This document shows, in pieces, positions 1-8,790 of a DNA stretch of 64,000 nt. How positions within the stretch are numbered: the first letter of the stretch is position 1; each line of letters starts with the position of its first letter. The notes below the pieces were generated by a model that did no database searches, was not told the origin of the DNA, and worked only from the letters and a program-made list of their open reading frames with translations. The DNA comes from DATBSL01 sp963729875 (GTDB lineage: Bacteria; Acidobacteriota; Vicinamibacteria; Fen-336), in NCBI GenBank assembly GCA_963729875.1, contig CAVSPR010000006.1, positions 248,001 to 312,000 of the forward strand. Reading direction: 5' to 3'. Both the position numbers and the translations under genes were made by a program.

Positions 1-3000
1 CAGGCAGGCGGCGGCGACCGGGTCGTCGACGACGCCGAGTGCCAGCGACACCGCGTTGCGGGCCTCCGGGCGCTCGTCCTCGAGGCGCCTGCACGCGATG
101 GCGATGGCGGTCCCCGAGAGGCCGGAGAGGGCGGAGGCGGCGTTGCGAGCATGGCGACGGGCGGTGAGCGGGTCGAAGGAGGTGAGGGGAGCCTCGTCGA
201 GCACGACCGCCACGACGCCCGGGCCGCCCCGCTCGGCCACGCACGCCACGTCCTCGGCCGAGGGCTTGCCGGCACGCACCGCGTCGAGGTGGCGCTCGAA
301 GTCGCCCGGTGCGCAGCCTCGGCGGAACGCGGCGAGGTCGATGAGGTCGACCTCCTTGGGGAGCGCCTCGACCATGTACGGGGAAAGGCGCACCTCGGCG
401 CGCGGCCGGCGGCACGTCCGCCAGGCGATGGCGGCCGCGATCAGGACGCACGCCCCGATGGCCACCTGGCGCCAGGGGATCCGGCGGGCCGCGTGGGCGG
501 CCCGGGGCAGGGCCGCCGGGACGGAGACCGGCGCGGCCCGACGGAGGTCCTCGCGGAGCGTCGGCACCGCGGCGGGGGCCGCCGTGGCGAGACGGGTGCG
601 GACCGTTTCGCCGCCAGGGCGTGCCGTCGGGGAGGCGGTCGCGGGGGCAGCCGGGCGAGCCGGTGGGGGCGTGGTGTCCGGTTCCCAATCGAGGTGCCAG
701 AGGTGGGCGGCGCGGTCGGCACAAGCGGTCACGAGGGTGCTGCCGAGCGGCGTGAGCGCGAGGCCCAGGACCAGGGCCGGGTGGGGCAGCGTGCGCGCGC
801 ACGTGCCCTGCCGCAGGTCCCAGACCCGCACGGTCCGATCGCGGCTCGCCGAGAGCAGGAACCGGCCGTCGGGCGTGAAGCACAGGTCGGTGACCTCCGC
901 CTCGTGGCCGGTGAGCACGCGCTCGGGCTGTCGCGTGCGGGGGTCCCACACGCGCACCGTGGCGTCCTGGCCCCCCGTCGCCACCCGGCGGCCGTCGGCG
1001 TGAAGGGCAAGGGCGGTGACGTTCCCCTCGTGGCCGGCCAGGACCGCCAGCGTCGCTCCCGACTCCGCGTCCCACAGCCGCGCCGTGCCGTCCCACCCCG
1101 CGCTCGCGACCACCTGGCCGTCCGGAGAGAGCCGGACGGCCGCGACCTGCGCCCCGTGCCCTTCCAGGACGCGGCCGGCCGTGCGCCGCCGGAGGTCCCA
1201 GAGCCGGACCGTCCCGTCCCAGCTCGCGCTCGCCCCGCGGGCCCCGTCCGCAGTGGCATCGACCGCGGCCACCGTCTCGCCGTGGCCCTCGAGGACGGCG
1301 ACGGCGCTCCGCGACGCGAGGTTCCACAGCCGCACCGTCCGGTCTCGCCCCGCCGAGAGCGCGCGGCCGGCGCCGGCGAAGACGGCGGACGTCACCGCCC
1401 CCTCGTGGCCGGCGAGTGTCGCCTCGAGGCGGCGGGCCGGCAGGTCCCACAGGCGCAGCGTCGCGTCGAGACCCGCGGTGAGCGCGCGCGCGCCCGTGTC
1501 GTCGGCGGCGGCGCCGAGCACCTGGTCGTCGTGGGCCTCGAGACGGGCGTCCTCCCACGCCGACTGCAGCGCCCGGCGCGGCAGTCGGGCGCAGACGTCG
1601 TCCCAGACGGCGAGGGCGGCCTCCGAGCGCTCGTGCCCGGGCACGGAGCGCGCGTTGCGGGCGAACGACACCGCGGTGGCGAGGTCGCCCGCGCCGAGCG
1701 AGCGGCGCGCGTCGGCCAGCCGCGCCTCGACGGCATGGGCGCGGGCCTCTTCCTCCGACGCCGAGGCCGGGCGGCAGAGGGCCGGGGCGGGCAGGTGCAG
1801 GGGCCGCGACCCGAGGGCGACCACGGTCGTCCCGTGGCCCGCCCAGGCGCTGCCGTCGCGAGCCACGGCGAGCGCACCCACCGCACCCCCGAGGCGGGCC
1901 AGGGCGACGAGCCGCTCGCCGTCGGTCTCGAACGTCCGCACCGTGCAGTCGGCGGAGGCGGACAGGATGCGCGCGCCGTCCGGCGAGAGGACGACGGCCG
2001 AGACCGGCTGCCCGTGGGAGCGGTACACGCGAACGAGCTCATGGGACGCGAGGCCCCAGTCGCGCACGGTGCCGTCGTCTCCCCCGGAGACGACGCGTGC
2101 CTGGGCCTCGTCGATCGCCACCGCCAGCACGCGGCCCTCGTGGCCACGCAGGGTACCGAGGCAGCGCCCGTCCTCGAGGGCCCAGAGCCGCACCGTGCCG
2201 TCCCGGCTCGCCGAGGCGATGCGGGTCTCGCCGGCGGCCACCGCGGTGACGGCGTCCGTGTGCCCGGTCATCTCCCGCACCACCCGGCCGGTGGAGGGGT
2301 CCCACAGGCGCACCACCCGGTCGGACCCGCCCGAGACGAGGAAGCGGGCGCCGGGGAGGAGGGCGAGGCACGTGTCGAACCCCGCGTGGCGGGCCCAGGG
2401 GCGCTCGGGTCGGCCCGAGGCCAGGTCCCACAGCGTGAGCGGGGCGTTCTCGACGCTGACCACGACGAACCGCCCGTCGGGCAGCAGGGCGAGGGCGCGC
2501 ACGGGCCCCTCGGCGAAGGGGAGAGCGTGGAGCTGGTGACCGGTCCCGGTCTCCCACTGGCGCAGCTCGCGCCCGCCGCCGGCCACGATCGACCGACCGT
2601 CCGGCGACAGGGCGAGCGTGGCCACGGGTCCCGGCAGGCCTCTCAGCGCGCGGAGGGGAGGGGGGGCGCCCGCCCGTGCCGCGGCCACGTCGCGCTCGAG
2701 GTCCTCGGTGCCGCCGAGCGCGGTCGCGCGCTCGAACGCGACGAGCGCCTCCGCCTCGTGGCGGAGCGCGAGGTGCACGCGGCCGAGGAGCTGCTGGGCG
2801 CGCGCCGTTCCCGCGTGCGAGGTGCACGACTCCCCGACGCTGTGGAGCAGCTCCGAGTCGAACGACCGGCCCTCGGTCCAGGCGGCGAGGCCCGCGTTGT
2901 AGGTCGTCTCCACGTGCTGGGCCTCGGCCTCGAGGGCGCGGCGCCAGAGGGCGGCCGCTTCGGCGGCGCGGCCGAGGTCGACGAGCGAGACCGCACGGTT

Positions 3001-4215
3001 GTTGAGCGCGTCGGCGGAGCCCGGGCCGCCCTTCGGCTCGCGTCTGGGGTAGGGCCGCCCGGCGAGGGACTCCCACGCGGCCCGAAGACCCTCGGCCATC
3101 TCGGCGAGGTCGTGGGGGCGCTCCTCCGGCGCCTCGCGGAAGCACCGCGCGAGCAGCTCCGCCACGCCCTCCGGCATGGCCGGGCGGCCGCCGGAGGCGA
3201 GCCCGTCCGCTCGGTAGGCGGCGAGCAGCTCCGGAGCGGCGAGGCCGTACTCCCACGTCCGCCCGCCGAGGAACGCCTCGAGGACCGAGAGGCCGAAGCT
3301 CCACAGGTCGGACCGGCGGCTGAGAGCCTCGCCCGCGGCCTGCTCGGGGGAGAGGTAGGCCGGCGTGCCCCCGCCCCCGCCCTCCACGGTCATCGTGTGG
3401 CCGCCCCGGCCGGCGACCGGCGCGCGGAGGCGGACGGAGCGGGCGCGAGCGAGGCCGAAGTCGGTGACCTTGGCGAGCCCGTCCGAGGTGAGCATGACGT
3501 TCGCCGGCTTGACGTCGCGGTGCACGAGGCCCTGCTCGTGCGCGTGGTGGAGCCCCCAGGCGAACTGGATGGCGACGTCGAGGATCGCCTCCGCGGAGCC
3601 GAGCCGCTGCGCGCGGATCGCGTCGTGGAGGCTTCCCCCGTCCACGTACTCCGCGAAGACGAGGGGCAGCGAGTCGACGCGGCGGACGTAGTGGCAGGTG
3701 ACGACGTGGGGGTGCAGGCCGAGGTTGACCCACGTCTCCGCCTCGCGCTCGAAGAGATCGGCCCCGCCCGCGGCCTCGAGGATCGAGGGCAGGGGAGCCT
3801 TCACCGCGAGGTCGAGGTCCCAGCCGCGGTGCCGGACCCGGTAGACGCGGCCCATGCCGCCCTCCCCGAGGATGCCCTTGACCTCGTAGAGGCCAAGGAC
3901 CACGTCGCCTTGCTGCCAGGCGACCCCGGAGGCCGTGGCCGGGGCGGCTCCGGCCGGGACTTCCGCGCGGGTGGGGGCGAGGGCGTCTTCCTCGGCGACC
4001 GTCGGCGCCGCCGTGCCGCCCTCGAGGGCGGTCGGGGCCGGGACGTCGGCATCGGCGACGGTCGGGGCCGGCACGTCCGCCGGTTCGCGCGACACCCGGA
4101 AGCGCGCGGCGCAGCGCGGACAGCGGACGGTGCGGCCGGCGAGGCTCGCGGGGACACGGCCGGAGGAGGCGCCGCAGCTCGGGCAGCGGACGGCGAGGAA
4201 TCCGTTCTCGGCCAA
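1..4215 (-). CDS. Zinc-ribbon Ser/Thr protein kinase with two WD40 propellers (partial, 3' end off window)
   Basis: Membrane-linked Hanks-type kinase, at least 1405 residues; its end lies beyond base 1. Order: an MJ0042-like zinc ribbon (CPSC and CPRC within residues 10-40), a kinase domain from about residue 105 (GEGGMGRVY loop, HRDVKPAN near 232, DFGLA near 252), a TPR-like stretch (about 400-505), seven WD40 repeats (about 520-790), a helical linker, seven more WD40 repeats (about 890-1180), one membrane segment (about 1250-1265) and a HEAT-like C-terminus. The start is TTG directly after the TAG of the upstream kinase gene, with a GGGGAG ribosome site eight bases before it. Signalling function is known for the family; the substrate is unknown. 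The two groups of seven repeats are my count from the GH/WD pattern. Confidence 0.88.
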   Translation of the reverse strand, partial: MAENGFLAVRCPSCGASSGRVPASLAGRTVRCPRCAARFRVSREPADVPAPTVADADVPAPTALEGGTAAPTVAEEDALAPTRAEVPAGAAPATASGVAWQQGDVVLGLYEVKGILGEGGMGRVYRVRHRGWDLDLAVKAPLPSILEAAGGADLFEREAETWVNLGLHPHVVTCHYVRRVDSLPLVFAEYVDGGSLHDAIRAQRLGSAEAILDVAIQFAWGLHHAHEQGLVHRDVKPANVMLTSDGLAKVTDFGLARARSVRLRAPVAGRGGHTMTVEGGGGGTPAYLSPEQAAGEALSRRSDLWSFGLSVLEAFLGGRTWEYGLAAPELLAAYRADGLASGGRPAMPEGVAELLARCFREAPEERPHDLAEMAEGLRAAWESLAGRPYPRREPKGGPGSADALNNRAVSLVDLGRAAEAAALWRRALEAEAQHVETTYNAGLAAWTEGRSFDSELLHSVGESCTSHAGTARAQQLLGRVHLALRHEAEALVAFERATALGGTEDLERDVAAARAGAPPPLRALRGLPGPVATLALSPDGRSIVAGGGRELRQWETGTGHQLHALPFAEGPVRALALLPDGRFVVVSVENAPLTLWDLASGRPERPWARHAGFDTCLALLPGARFLVSGGSDRVVRLWDPSTGRVVREMTGHTDAVTAVAAGETRIASASRDGTVRLWALEDGRCLGTLRGHEGRVLAVAIDEAQARVVSGGDDGTVRDWGLASHELVRVYRSHGQPVSAVVLSPDGARILSASADCTVRTFETDGERLVALARLGGAVGALAVARDGSAWAGHGTTVVALGSRPLHLPAPALCRPASASEEEARAHAVEARLADARRSLGAGDLATAVSFARNARSVPGHERSEAALAVWDDVCARLPRRALQSAWEDARLEAHDDQVLGAAADDTGARALTAGLDATLRLWDLPARRLEATLAGHEGAVTSAVFAGAGRALSAGRDRTVRLWNLASRSAVAVLEGHGETVAAVDATADGARGASASWDGTVRLWDLRRRTAGRVLEGHGAQVAAVRLSPDGQVVASAGWDGTARLWDAESGATLAVLAGHEGNVTALALHADGRRVATGGQDATVRVWDPRTRQPERVLTGHEAEVTDLCFTPDGRFLLSASRDRTVRVWDLRQGTCARTLPHPALVLGLALTPLGSTLVTACADRAAHLWHLDWEPDTTPPPARPAAPATASPTARPGGETVRTRLATAAPAAVPTLREDLRRAAPVSVPAALPRAAHAARRIPWRQVAIGACVLIAAAIAWRTCRRPRAEVRLSPYMVEALPKEVDLIDLAAFRRGCAPGDFERHLDAVRAGKPSAEDVACVAERGGPGVVAVVLDEAPLTSFDPLTARRHARNAASALSGLSGTAIAIACRRLEDERPEARNAVSLALGVVDDPVAAACL

Positions 4216-5588
4216 CTAGAGAACTCCCCGGATGGCCGTGACGAACTCCTGCGCGCCCGGGAAGCGGCGCGCCGGCTCGTCGTCCAGCGCGCGGTCGATG
4301 ACGGCCGCGAGGTCCCGGGGGACCGACGGGTCGCGATCGCACAGGGGGACGACGCCGCCCCGCAGGACGACGGCCAGGGGGTCGCTCTGCGGCGCGAAGT
4401 CGCGGGGGTACTGGCCGGTCAGCAGGAAGTAGAGGGTGGCCGCCATGCTCCAGACGTCGGTCGTCGGCCGCGCCTGGCGGTAGCTCGTGAGCTGCTCGCG
4501 CGCCATGAACTGGTAGGTCCCCGCCACCGTCCCCGTCGCGGTCATCCCGGACAGTCCCGCCTGCTGGAAGCTCTTGGCGAGACCGAAGTCGGCGAGGCGC
4601 GCGGCGCCCGTCCCGTCGAGGAGGACGTTGTCGGGCTTGAGGTCCCGGTGGACGAAGCCGGCGGCGTGGGCCGCGGCGAGGCCCTGCAGGGTGTCCACGG
4701 CGATGCGCAGCGTCGTCGACAGCGGCAGGCGGCCCCCGTGCCGGCGGCGCAGCGCCTCGGCGCTCCCCCCGGCGCAGTACTCGAGCGCGAAGTAGAAGCG
4801 CCGCTCGTGCCTGCCGAAGTCGAGCAGGGCGACGATGTTCGGGTGCCTCAGGGCGCGGGTCACCTCGATCTCGCGGATGAAGATCTCCTGCGCTGCCTCG
4901 TCCAGCACCATGCGCGGCAGCATGATCTTGAGCGCCACCGGCGGCCCCGGGGGGCGCCCGCAGCGCGGCGACGGGCCAGGTAGACGGCTCCCATCCCACC
5001 CTTGCCGAGCAGGCTCTCGATCTCGTACGGACCGACGGTGGCCCCCGGCCGGGCCCCGTCGCCCTCGCCCGCGCCGGGCGCGAGGGGGGAGCGGACGGCC
5101 TGGCCGGCGAGCCCGCGCGCGGTGACCGTGCCCCGGCGGCAGGCCTCGCACAGGTACGCTCCCCCGACCCACTCGCAGCGCTCGCGCTCGGGCTCGGAGA
5201 TGGGGCGCCCGCAGTCGGAGCAGGTCGGCGGGGCCGAGACCTCGAGCCGTATGACGGTGGCGCCGACGCGGATCTCGTCCCCGTGGCGCAGGTCCACCTC
5301 GGCGCCGCCGCGGGCCGCACCTTCGTCCGGGCTCTCGTCGGCCCGCCGGCCGCCGTGCCGAACGCCATTGACATGGGTGCCGTTGAGGCTGCCGAGGTCG
5401 CGCAGCCTCGCTTGCGGGGGGTTCACCTCCAGGAGGAAGTGGTGGCGGGAGGCCGAGGCGTCGCTCGCGGCCAGGCGGGCGTGGCAGTCGGGGGCACGGC
5501 CGAAGAGGAACGTGTCGTGCGCCGGGAAATCGAAGCGCTGGCCCCGGATCGGCCCGGCGGTGACGACGAGGCTGACCGAGCCGGGCAT
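4216..5588 (-). pseudogene. FHA-domain Ser/Thr protein kinase, split by a frameshift
   Basis: Residues 1-90 form an FHA phosphopeptide-binding domain (FGRAPDCHARL, SRHHF, GSLNGTHVNGV), followed by a four-cysteine knuckle (CSDC, CEAC) and a kinase domain. The reading frame that holds the glycine loop (LLGKGGMGAVYLARR) ends out of phase. The rest of the kinase (VALKIM lysine, HRDLKPDN, DFGLAKS) lies in another frame. Adding one base to the C/G homopolymer at 4945-4954 joins them into about 457 residues. The span is one base short of a multiple of three, which agrees. Either a sequencing error or real loss; if real, the product ends between the ATP loop and the catalytic lysine. A perfect minus-strand TATAAT lies 15 bases before the ATG. 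Confidence 0.8.
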
Positions 5589-5600
5589 TTCTCTTCCCGG

Positions 5601-5617
5601 GGCATTATACCGATGCC
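5601..5617 (-). promoter_or_regulatory. Minus-strand promoter -10 inside an inverted repeat
   Basis: A perfect TATAAT on the minus strand (5604-5609) lies 15 bases upstream of the FHA-kinase ATG. It is framed by GGCAT (5601-5605) and ATGCC (5613-5617), an inverted repeat with a 7-base spacer. No convincing -35 box is visible. It is a likely promoter for the two kinase genes, possibly with an operator over the -10. Confidence 0.4.
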
Positions 5618-5680
5618 CCGCGCCCGCGCTTCGGCCTGCGCTATGCTCTCGTGCGCACGATCACGAGGGGAGGGCGGAAG

Positions 5681-5977
5681 ATGAGAGGACGCGTCCTGGT
5701 CGTGGGCCTCCTGGCCCTGGCGCTCGCCGGCTGCGAGGACCCGAACAAGAAGGCGATCGAGAAGATCGGGCACGACGAGGAGGTCCTGCGCCGGGTGGGG
5801 CTGGCGGTGAACGAGGTCGTCCGCAACGCAGCCGACTGCGAGGTGGCGAAGCCCCTCATGGCCGAGGCCTACCAGCGCATCGAGGAAGCCCGGCCGGAGG
5901 TGACCGGACCCGCCAGCCGGCCTACGCTGGACGCCCTGAAGACGCAGGTGGACCGGGTGGCGCAGGTGTGCCCGTAG
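5681..5977 (+). CDS. Small predicted lipoprotein
   Basis: 98 residues. The N-terminus has a lipoprotein signal ending in LALAGC with Cys18 as the lipidation site, so export and anchoring to an envelope membrane are expected. The rest is charged and helical with two further cysteines (in ADCEVAK and near the C-terminal end). I do not recognise the family. An upstream in-frame start at 5651 exists, but ATG 5681 has a GGGAGGGCGG Shine-Dalgarno just before it and puts the lipobox at the usual distance. A TATGCT -10-like hexamer sits at 5642-5647. It is transcribed away from the divergent kinase gene. Confidence 0.65.
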   Translation: MRGRVLVVGLLALALAGCEDPNKKAIEKIGHDEEVLRRVGLAVNEVVRNAADCEVAKPLMAEAYQRIEEARPEVTGPASRPTLDALKTQVDRVAQVCP

Positions 5978-6016
5978 GCTCCCACCGCCACCACGGTCGA
6001 TTCCCGCTCGTCGCTT

Positions 6017-6781
6017 CTACTTCAGCTCCTTGATGAAGATGTTGCGGAACTGAACGAGCGAGGGCGGGCCCGTCCAGACGCCGTTCTTCTTCGAGCCGTG
6101 GTGCTGGAGGGCGATCCGGCCGCTGGCGGGAACGCCGGGCAGCTGCGCGTTCTCGATCACCGTGATCCCGTTGTTGACGACGGTCAGCCGGTCGCCCTTC
6201 ATCGTGATCTCGAAGGCGTTCCACTCGCCCACGTCCTTGTCGGCGTTCGCCTTCGGGGTGACCCCCGCGCGAACCTCGGCCGGCATGTTGCCGTCCATGC
6301 GGTAGCCGTAGACCTCGCCGGAGCCGATCGGCCAGCACCACATGTTGATCTGCGACTTGGACGAGCCGCGGACGTAGACCCCCGAGTCGGAGTCGGGGAC
6401 CGCGAGCTTGATCTCCTTGCCGTCCGGCCCCTTCTTGTGGCTGCCGTCGAAACGGATGATCGGCACGTTGGGGTTGACGTAGGGCGTCTCCTTGATCCGC
6501 CACTCCACGCGCAGGACGAAGTCGCCGTACTCGCCGACGGACCAGACGCTCTTGTCCGGCCCGGGCGCCTCGCTCTGGGCGTCGTAGTCGATCACCCCGT
6601 CGAGGACCTTCCAGTGGCCGTTGTCCCCCTCCGGGACCTTCCAGCCGGTGAAGTCCTTGCCGTTGAAGAGCGAGACGAAGCCGGCGGGCGGCTCTGCCGC
6701 CGTCGCGGCCGACCCGAGGGCAAGGACGAACAGAAGCAGGAACGCGAGAAGGACGGGCACGGTGAATCGAGTCGAGCGCAT
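6017..6781 (-). CDS. Secreted DUF1080 (3-keto-disaccharide hydrolase fold) protein
   Basis: 254 residues with a Sec signal peptide (long hydrophobic run, then ATAAEPP). The mature part is a DUF1080 jelly-roll domain: FNGKDFTGW at the start, the VYGYRMDGNM region in the middle and the HHGSKKNGVW end with LVQFRNIFIKEL. Family members are concanavalin-like lectin/glucanase folds; some hydrolyse 3-keto-glycosides. The ATG at 6781 has an AAAGGAG ribosome site. It follows an SSS symporter in the same orientation with a 12-base gap, so the pair probably handles one sugar-like substrate. The exact substrate cannot be read from sequence. Confidence 0.85.
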   Translation of the reverse strand: MRSTRFTVPVLLAFLLLFVLALGSAATAAEPPAGFVSLFNGKDFTGWKVPEGDNGHWKVLDGVIDYDAQSEAPGPDKSVWSVGEYGDFVLRVEWRIKETPYVNPNVPIIRFDGSHKKGPDGKEIKLAVPDSDSGVYVRGSSKSQINMWCWPIGSGEVYGYRMDGNMPAEVRAGVTPKANADKDVGEWNAFEITMKGDRLTVVNNGITVIENAQLPGVPASGRIALQHHGSKKNGVWTGPPSLVQFRNIFIKELK

Positions 6782-6793
6782 CGAAGTTCTCCT

Positions 6794-8614
6794 TTAGCCG
6801 CGGAAGTACAGGTATGCGGCCAGGATGCAGCACAGTATGAAGGCCGAGGCGGCGACCTCGTGCCAGCCCCAGCCCTCGCGGGTCTTCCGGTTGTCTTCCT
6901 CGGTGGCCGTCGCGAACGTCAGGCTCTGGATCCGCGCGTAGTCGGGCTCGGCGGTCGCGAGGCTCACCCCGACCATGACGAGGGCAGAGACGATCGTGAT
7001 CAGCACGCTGAAGTACTGGAAGTAGATGTTGTTGAGGATCCAGAAGAACGACCCGTACGTGTAGCCCTTCTCGAACCCGGCGAGGCCGAGCGTCACCGGC
7101 GTGTCCACGAGCATCCGGACGATGCCCATCAGGAAGCCCACGATCATGGCCCAGAGCGCGCCCGGCGCGTTCATCCGCTTCCAGAATACGCCCAGGAAGA
7201 AGACGACGAAGATCGGCGGGGCGAGGTAGCCCTGTATCGCCTGCAGGTAGTTGTAGAGGCCGTGGGCGTTCTTGATCACCGGGATCCAGGCGAGGGCGAT
7301 CAGGACCATGGCCGCGGTCGCGATCCGGCCGGTGCGCACGATCTGGCGCTGGGTCGCCTGCGGCTTCCACTTGTTGTAGAGGTCCACGGTGAACAGCGTC
7401 GAGCACGCGTTGAAGACGCCGGCCAGCGAGCCCATGAGGGCGGAGAGGAGACCCGCCACCACGATCCCCCGCAGGCCCGGGGGCAGCAGGTACTGGACCA
7501 TCATGGGGAAAGCACCCTGGGAGACGGAGGCGATGGCCTTGCCGTCGGGCCCGATGATCGACGCGAGCTCCGGGATCTTGCCGCTGCGGGCGAGGGCGTA
7601 GCAGATGAGCCCGGGGATGATGAAGAGGTAGGGGGGAAACAGCTTCAGGAACGAGGCGAAGATGCTGCCGCGCCGGGCCACCGTCTCGTTCGGCGCGCCG
7701 AGGGCCCGCTGGACGATGTACTGGTCGGTGCACCAGTACCAGAGGCCGATGATCGGCGCGCAGAAGAGCATGCCGAGCCAGGGGTAGTACCCGTTGAAGT
7801 ACCAGGCCTGGCGGACCAGCTGGCCGGCGGCGTCCCTCTCGATCACCGGGTCCCAGGTCCCCACGACCCCGGGGGGGATGAGCGGCTTCCAGAGGTTGAA
7901 CATGTCGGACCCGCAGATGCGCCGCAGCTCGCCCCACCCGCCGAGCTGGTGGAGGCCGTAGCCGGTGAGCAGGGCGGAGCCCGTGATCAGGATGACCACC
8001 TGCACCGCGTCGTTGTACGCCACCGCCCGCATGCCGCCGAGCGCGGTGTAGAGCCCGGTGAGGACGATCACGAGCACCGAGCCGATCCAGAAGGCGTCGA
8101 GGTGGACGGGCCCGAGGTCGAGCCGGAGCTCCGGGAGCAGCGTCCCGAACACGACGCCGCCCGCGAAGATGCCGACGGCGATCTTGGAGACGATGAACGT
8201 GATGATGGAGACGATCGAGAGGACGTAGCGGGAGCCCTCGCTGAACCGGCGCTCGAGGAACTCCGGCATCGTGAAGACGAGCGAGCGGGCGTAGAAGGGC
8301 ACGAAGACCCAGGCGAGGACGAGGAGGCACCAGGCGTGCAGCTCGTAGTGCGCCATGGCGACGCCGTCCGTCGTGCCGGACCCGGCGAGGCCCACGATGT
8401 GCTCGGAGCCGATGTTGGAGGCGAAGATCGAGGCGCCGATCACCCACCAGCCCAGGTTGCGGCCGGCGAGGAAGTAGTCGGCGGCCGTGTCCTGACGGCG
8501 GCTGACGACCCACCAGGCGACTGCGCCCAGGATGCAGAAGTAGACGGCGATGACCGCCCAATCGATGCCGGTGAGGTGCGTGGACGCGGCGAACAGCGCG
8601 AGGGCTGGGTTCAT
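6794..8614 (-). CDS. Sodium:solute symporter (SSS family)
   Basis: 606 residues with about 13-14 hydrophobic segments. The typical SSS start is visible: DYFLAGRNLGWWVIGASIFASNIGSEH, then the PEFLERRF motif. Family members couple Na+ to uptake of sugars, amino acids or organic acids. Length and motifs resemble the SglT-like sugar group. The ATG at 8614 is preceded by AGGAAG. A minus-strand TACAAT -10 candidate lies at 8718-8723, about 100 bases upstream. It forms a probable operon with the downstream DUF1080 gene, which points to import of a glycoside or keto-sugar. That link is inference. Confidence 0.9.
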   Translation of the reverse strand: MNPALALFAASTHLTGIDWAVIAVYFCILGAVAWWVVSRRQDTAADYFLAGRNLGWWVIGASIFASNIGSEHIVGLAGSGTTDGVAMAHYELHAWCLLVLAWVFVPFYARSLVFTMPEFLERRFSEGSRYVLSIVSIITFIVSKIAVGIFAGGVVFGTLLPELRLDLGPVHLDAFWIGSVLVIVLTGLYTALGGMRAVAYNDAVQVVILITGSALLTGYGLHQLGGWGELRRICGSDMFNLWKPLIPPGVVGTWDPVIERDAAGQLVRQAWYFNGYYPWLGMLFCAPIIGLWYWCTDQYIVQRALGAPNETVARRGSIFASFLKLFPPYLFIIPGLICYALARSGKIPELASIIGPDGKAIASVSQGAFPMMVQYLLPPGLRGIVVAGLLSALMGSLAGVFNACSTLFTVDLYNKWKPQATQRQIVRTGRIATAAMVLIALAWIPVIKNAHGLYNYLQAIQGYLAPPIFVVFFLGVFWKRMNAPGALWAMIVGFLMGIVRMLVDTPVTLGLAGFEKGYTYGSFFWILNNIYFQYFSVLITIVSALVMVGVSLATAEPDYARIQSLTFATATEEDNRKTREGWGWHEVAASAFILCCILAAYLYFRG

Positions 8615-8790
8615 GCCGAGGCTTCCTGTCGCAAGTGGAGGTCTGGCGGCGAAAAAGGAGGTCGGAGGCGCACTTCCATGAGGCCTCCCGGGGGCAGACG
8701 GCCCGGATTGGGCGCGGATTGTAGCACGTAGGCCCCGGCTCCGCGCGTTGTGGTAAGGTCCGCGCGTGGCAATGGAACGAGGTCTCTTTC

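Noticed and set aside
151..4983. A 1610-residue plus-strand reading frame
   Set aside because: It is the antisense shadow of the minus-strand kinase genes in a GC-rich region. Its sequence is Arg/Gly/Ala-rich without family motifs.
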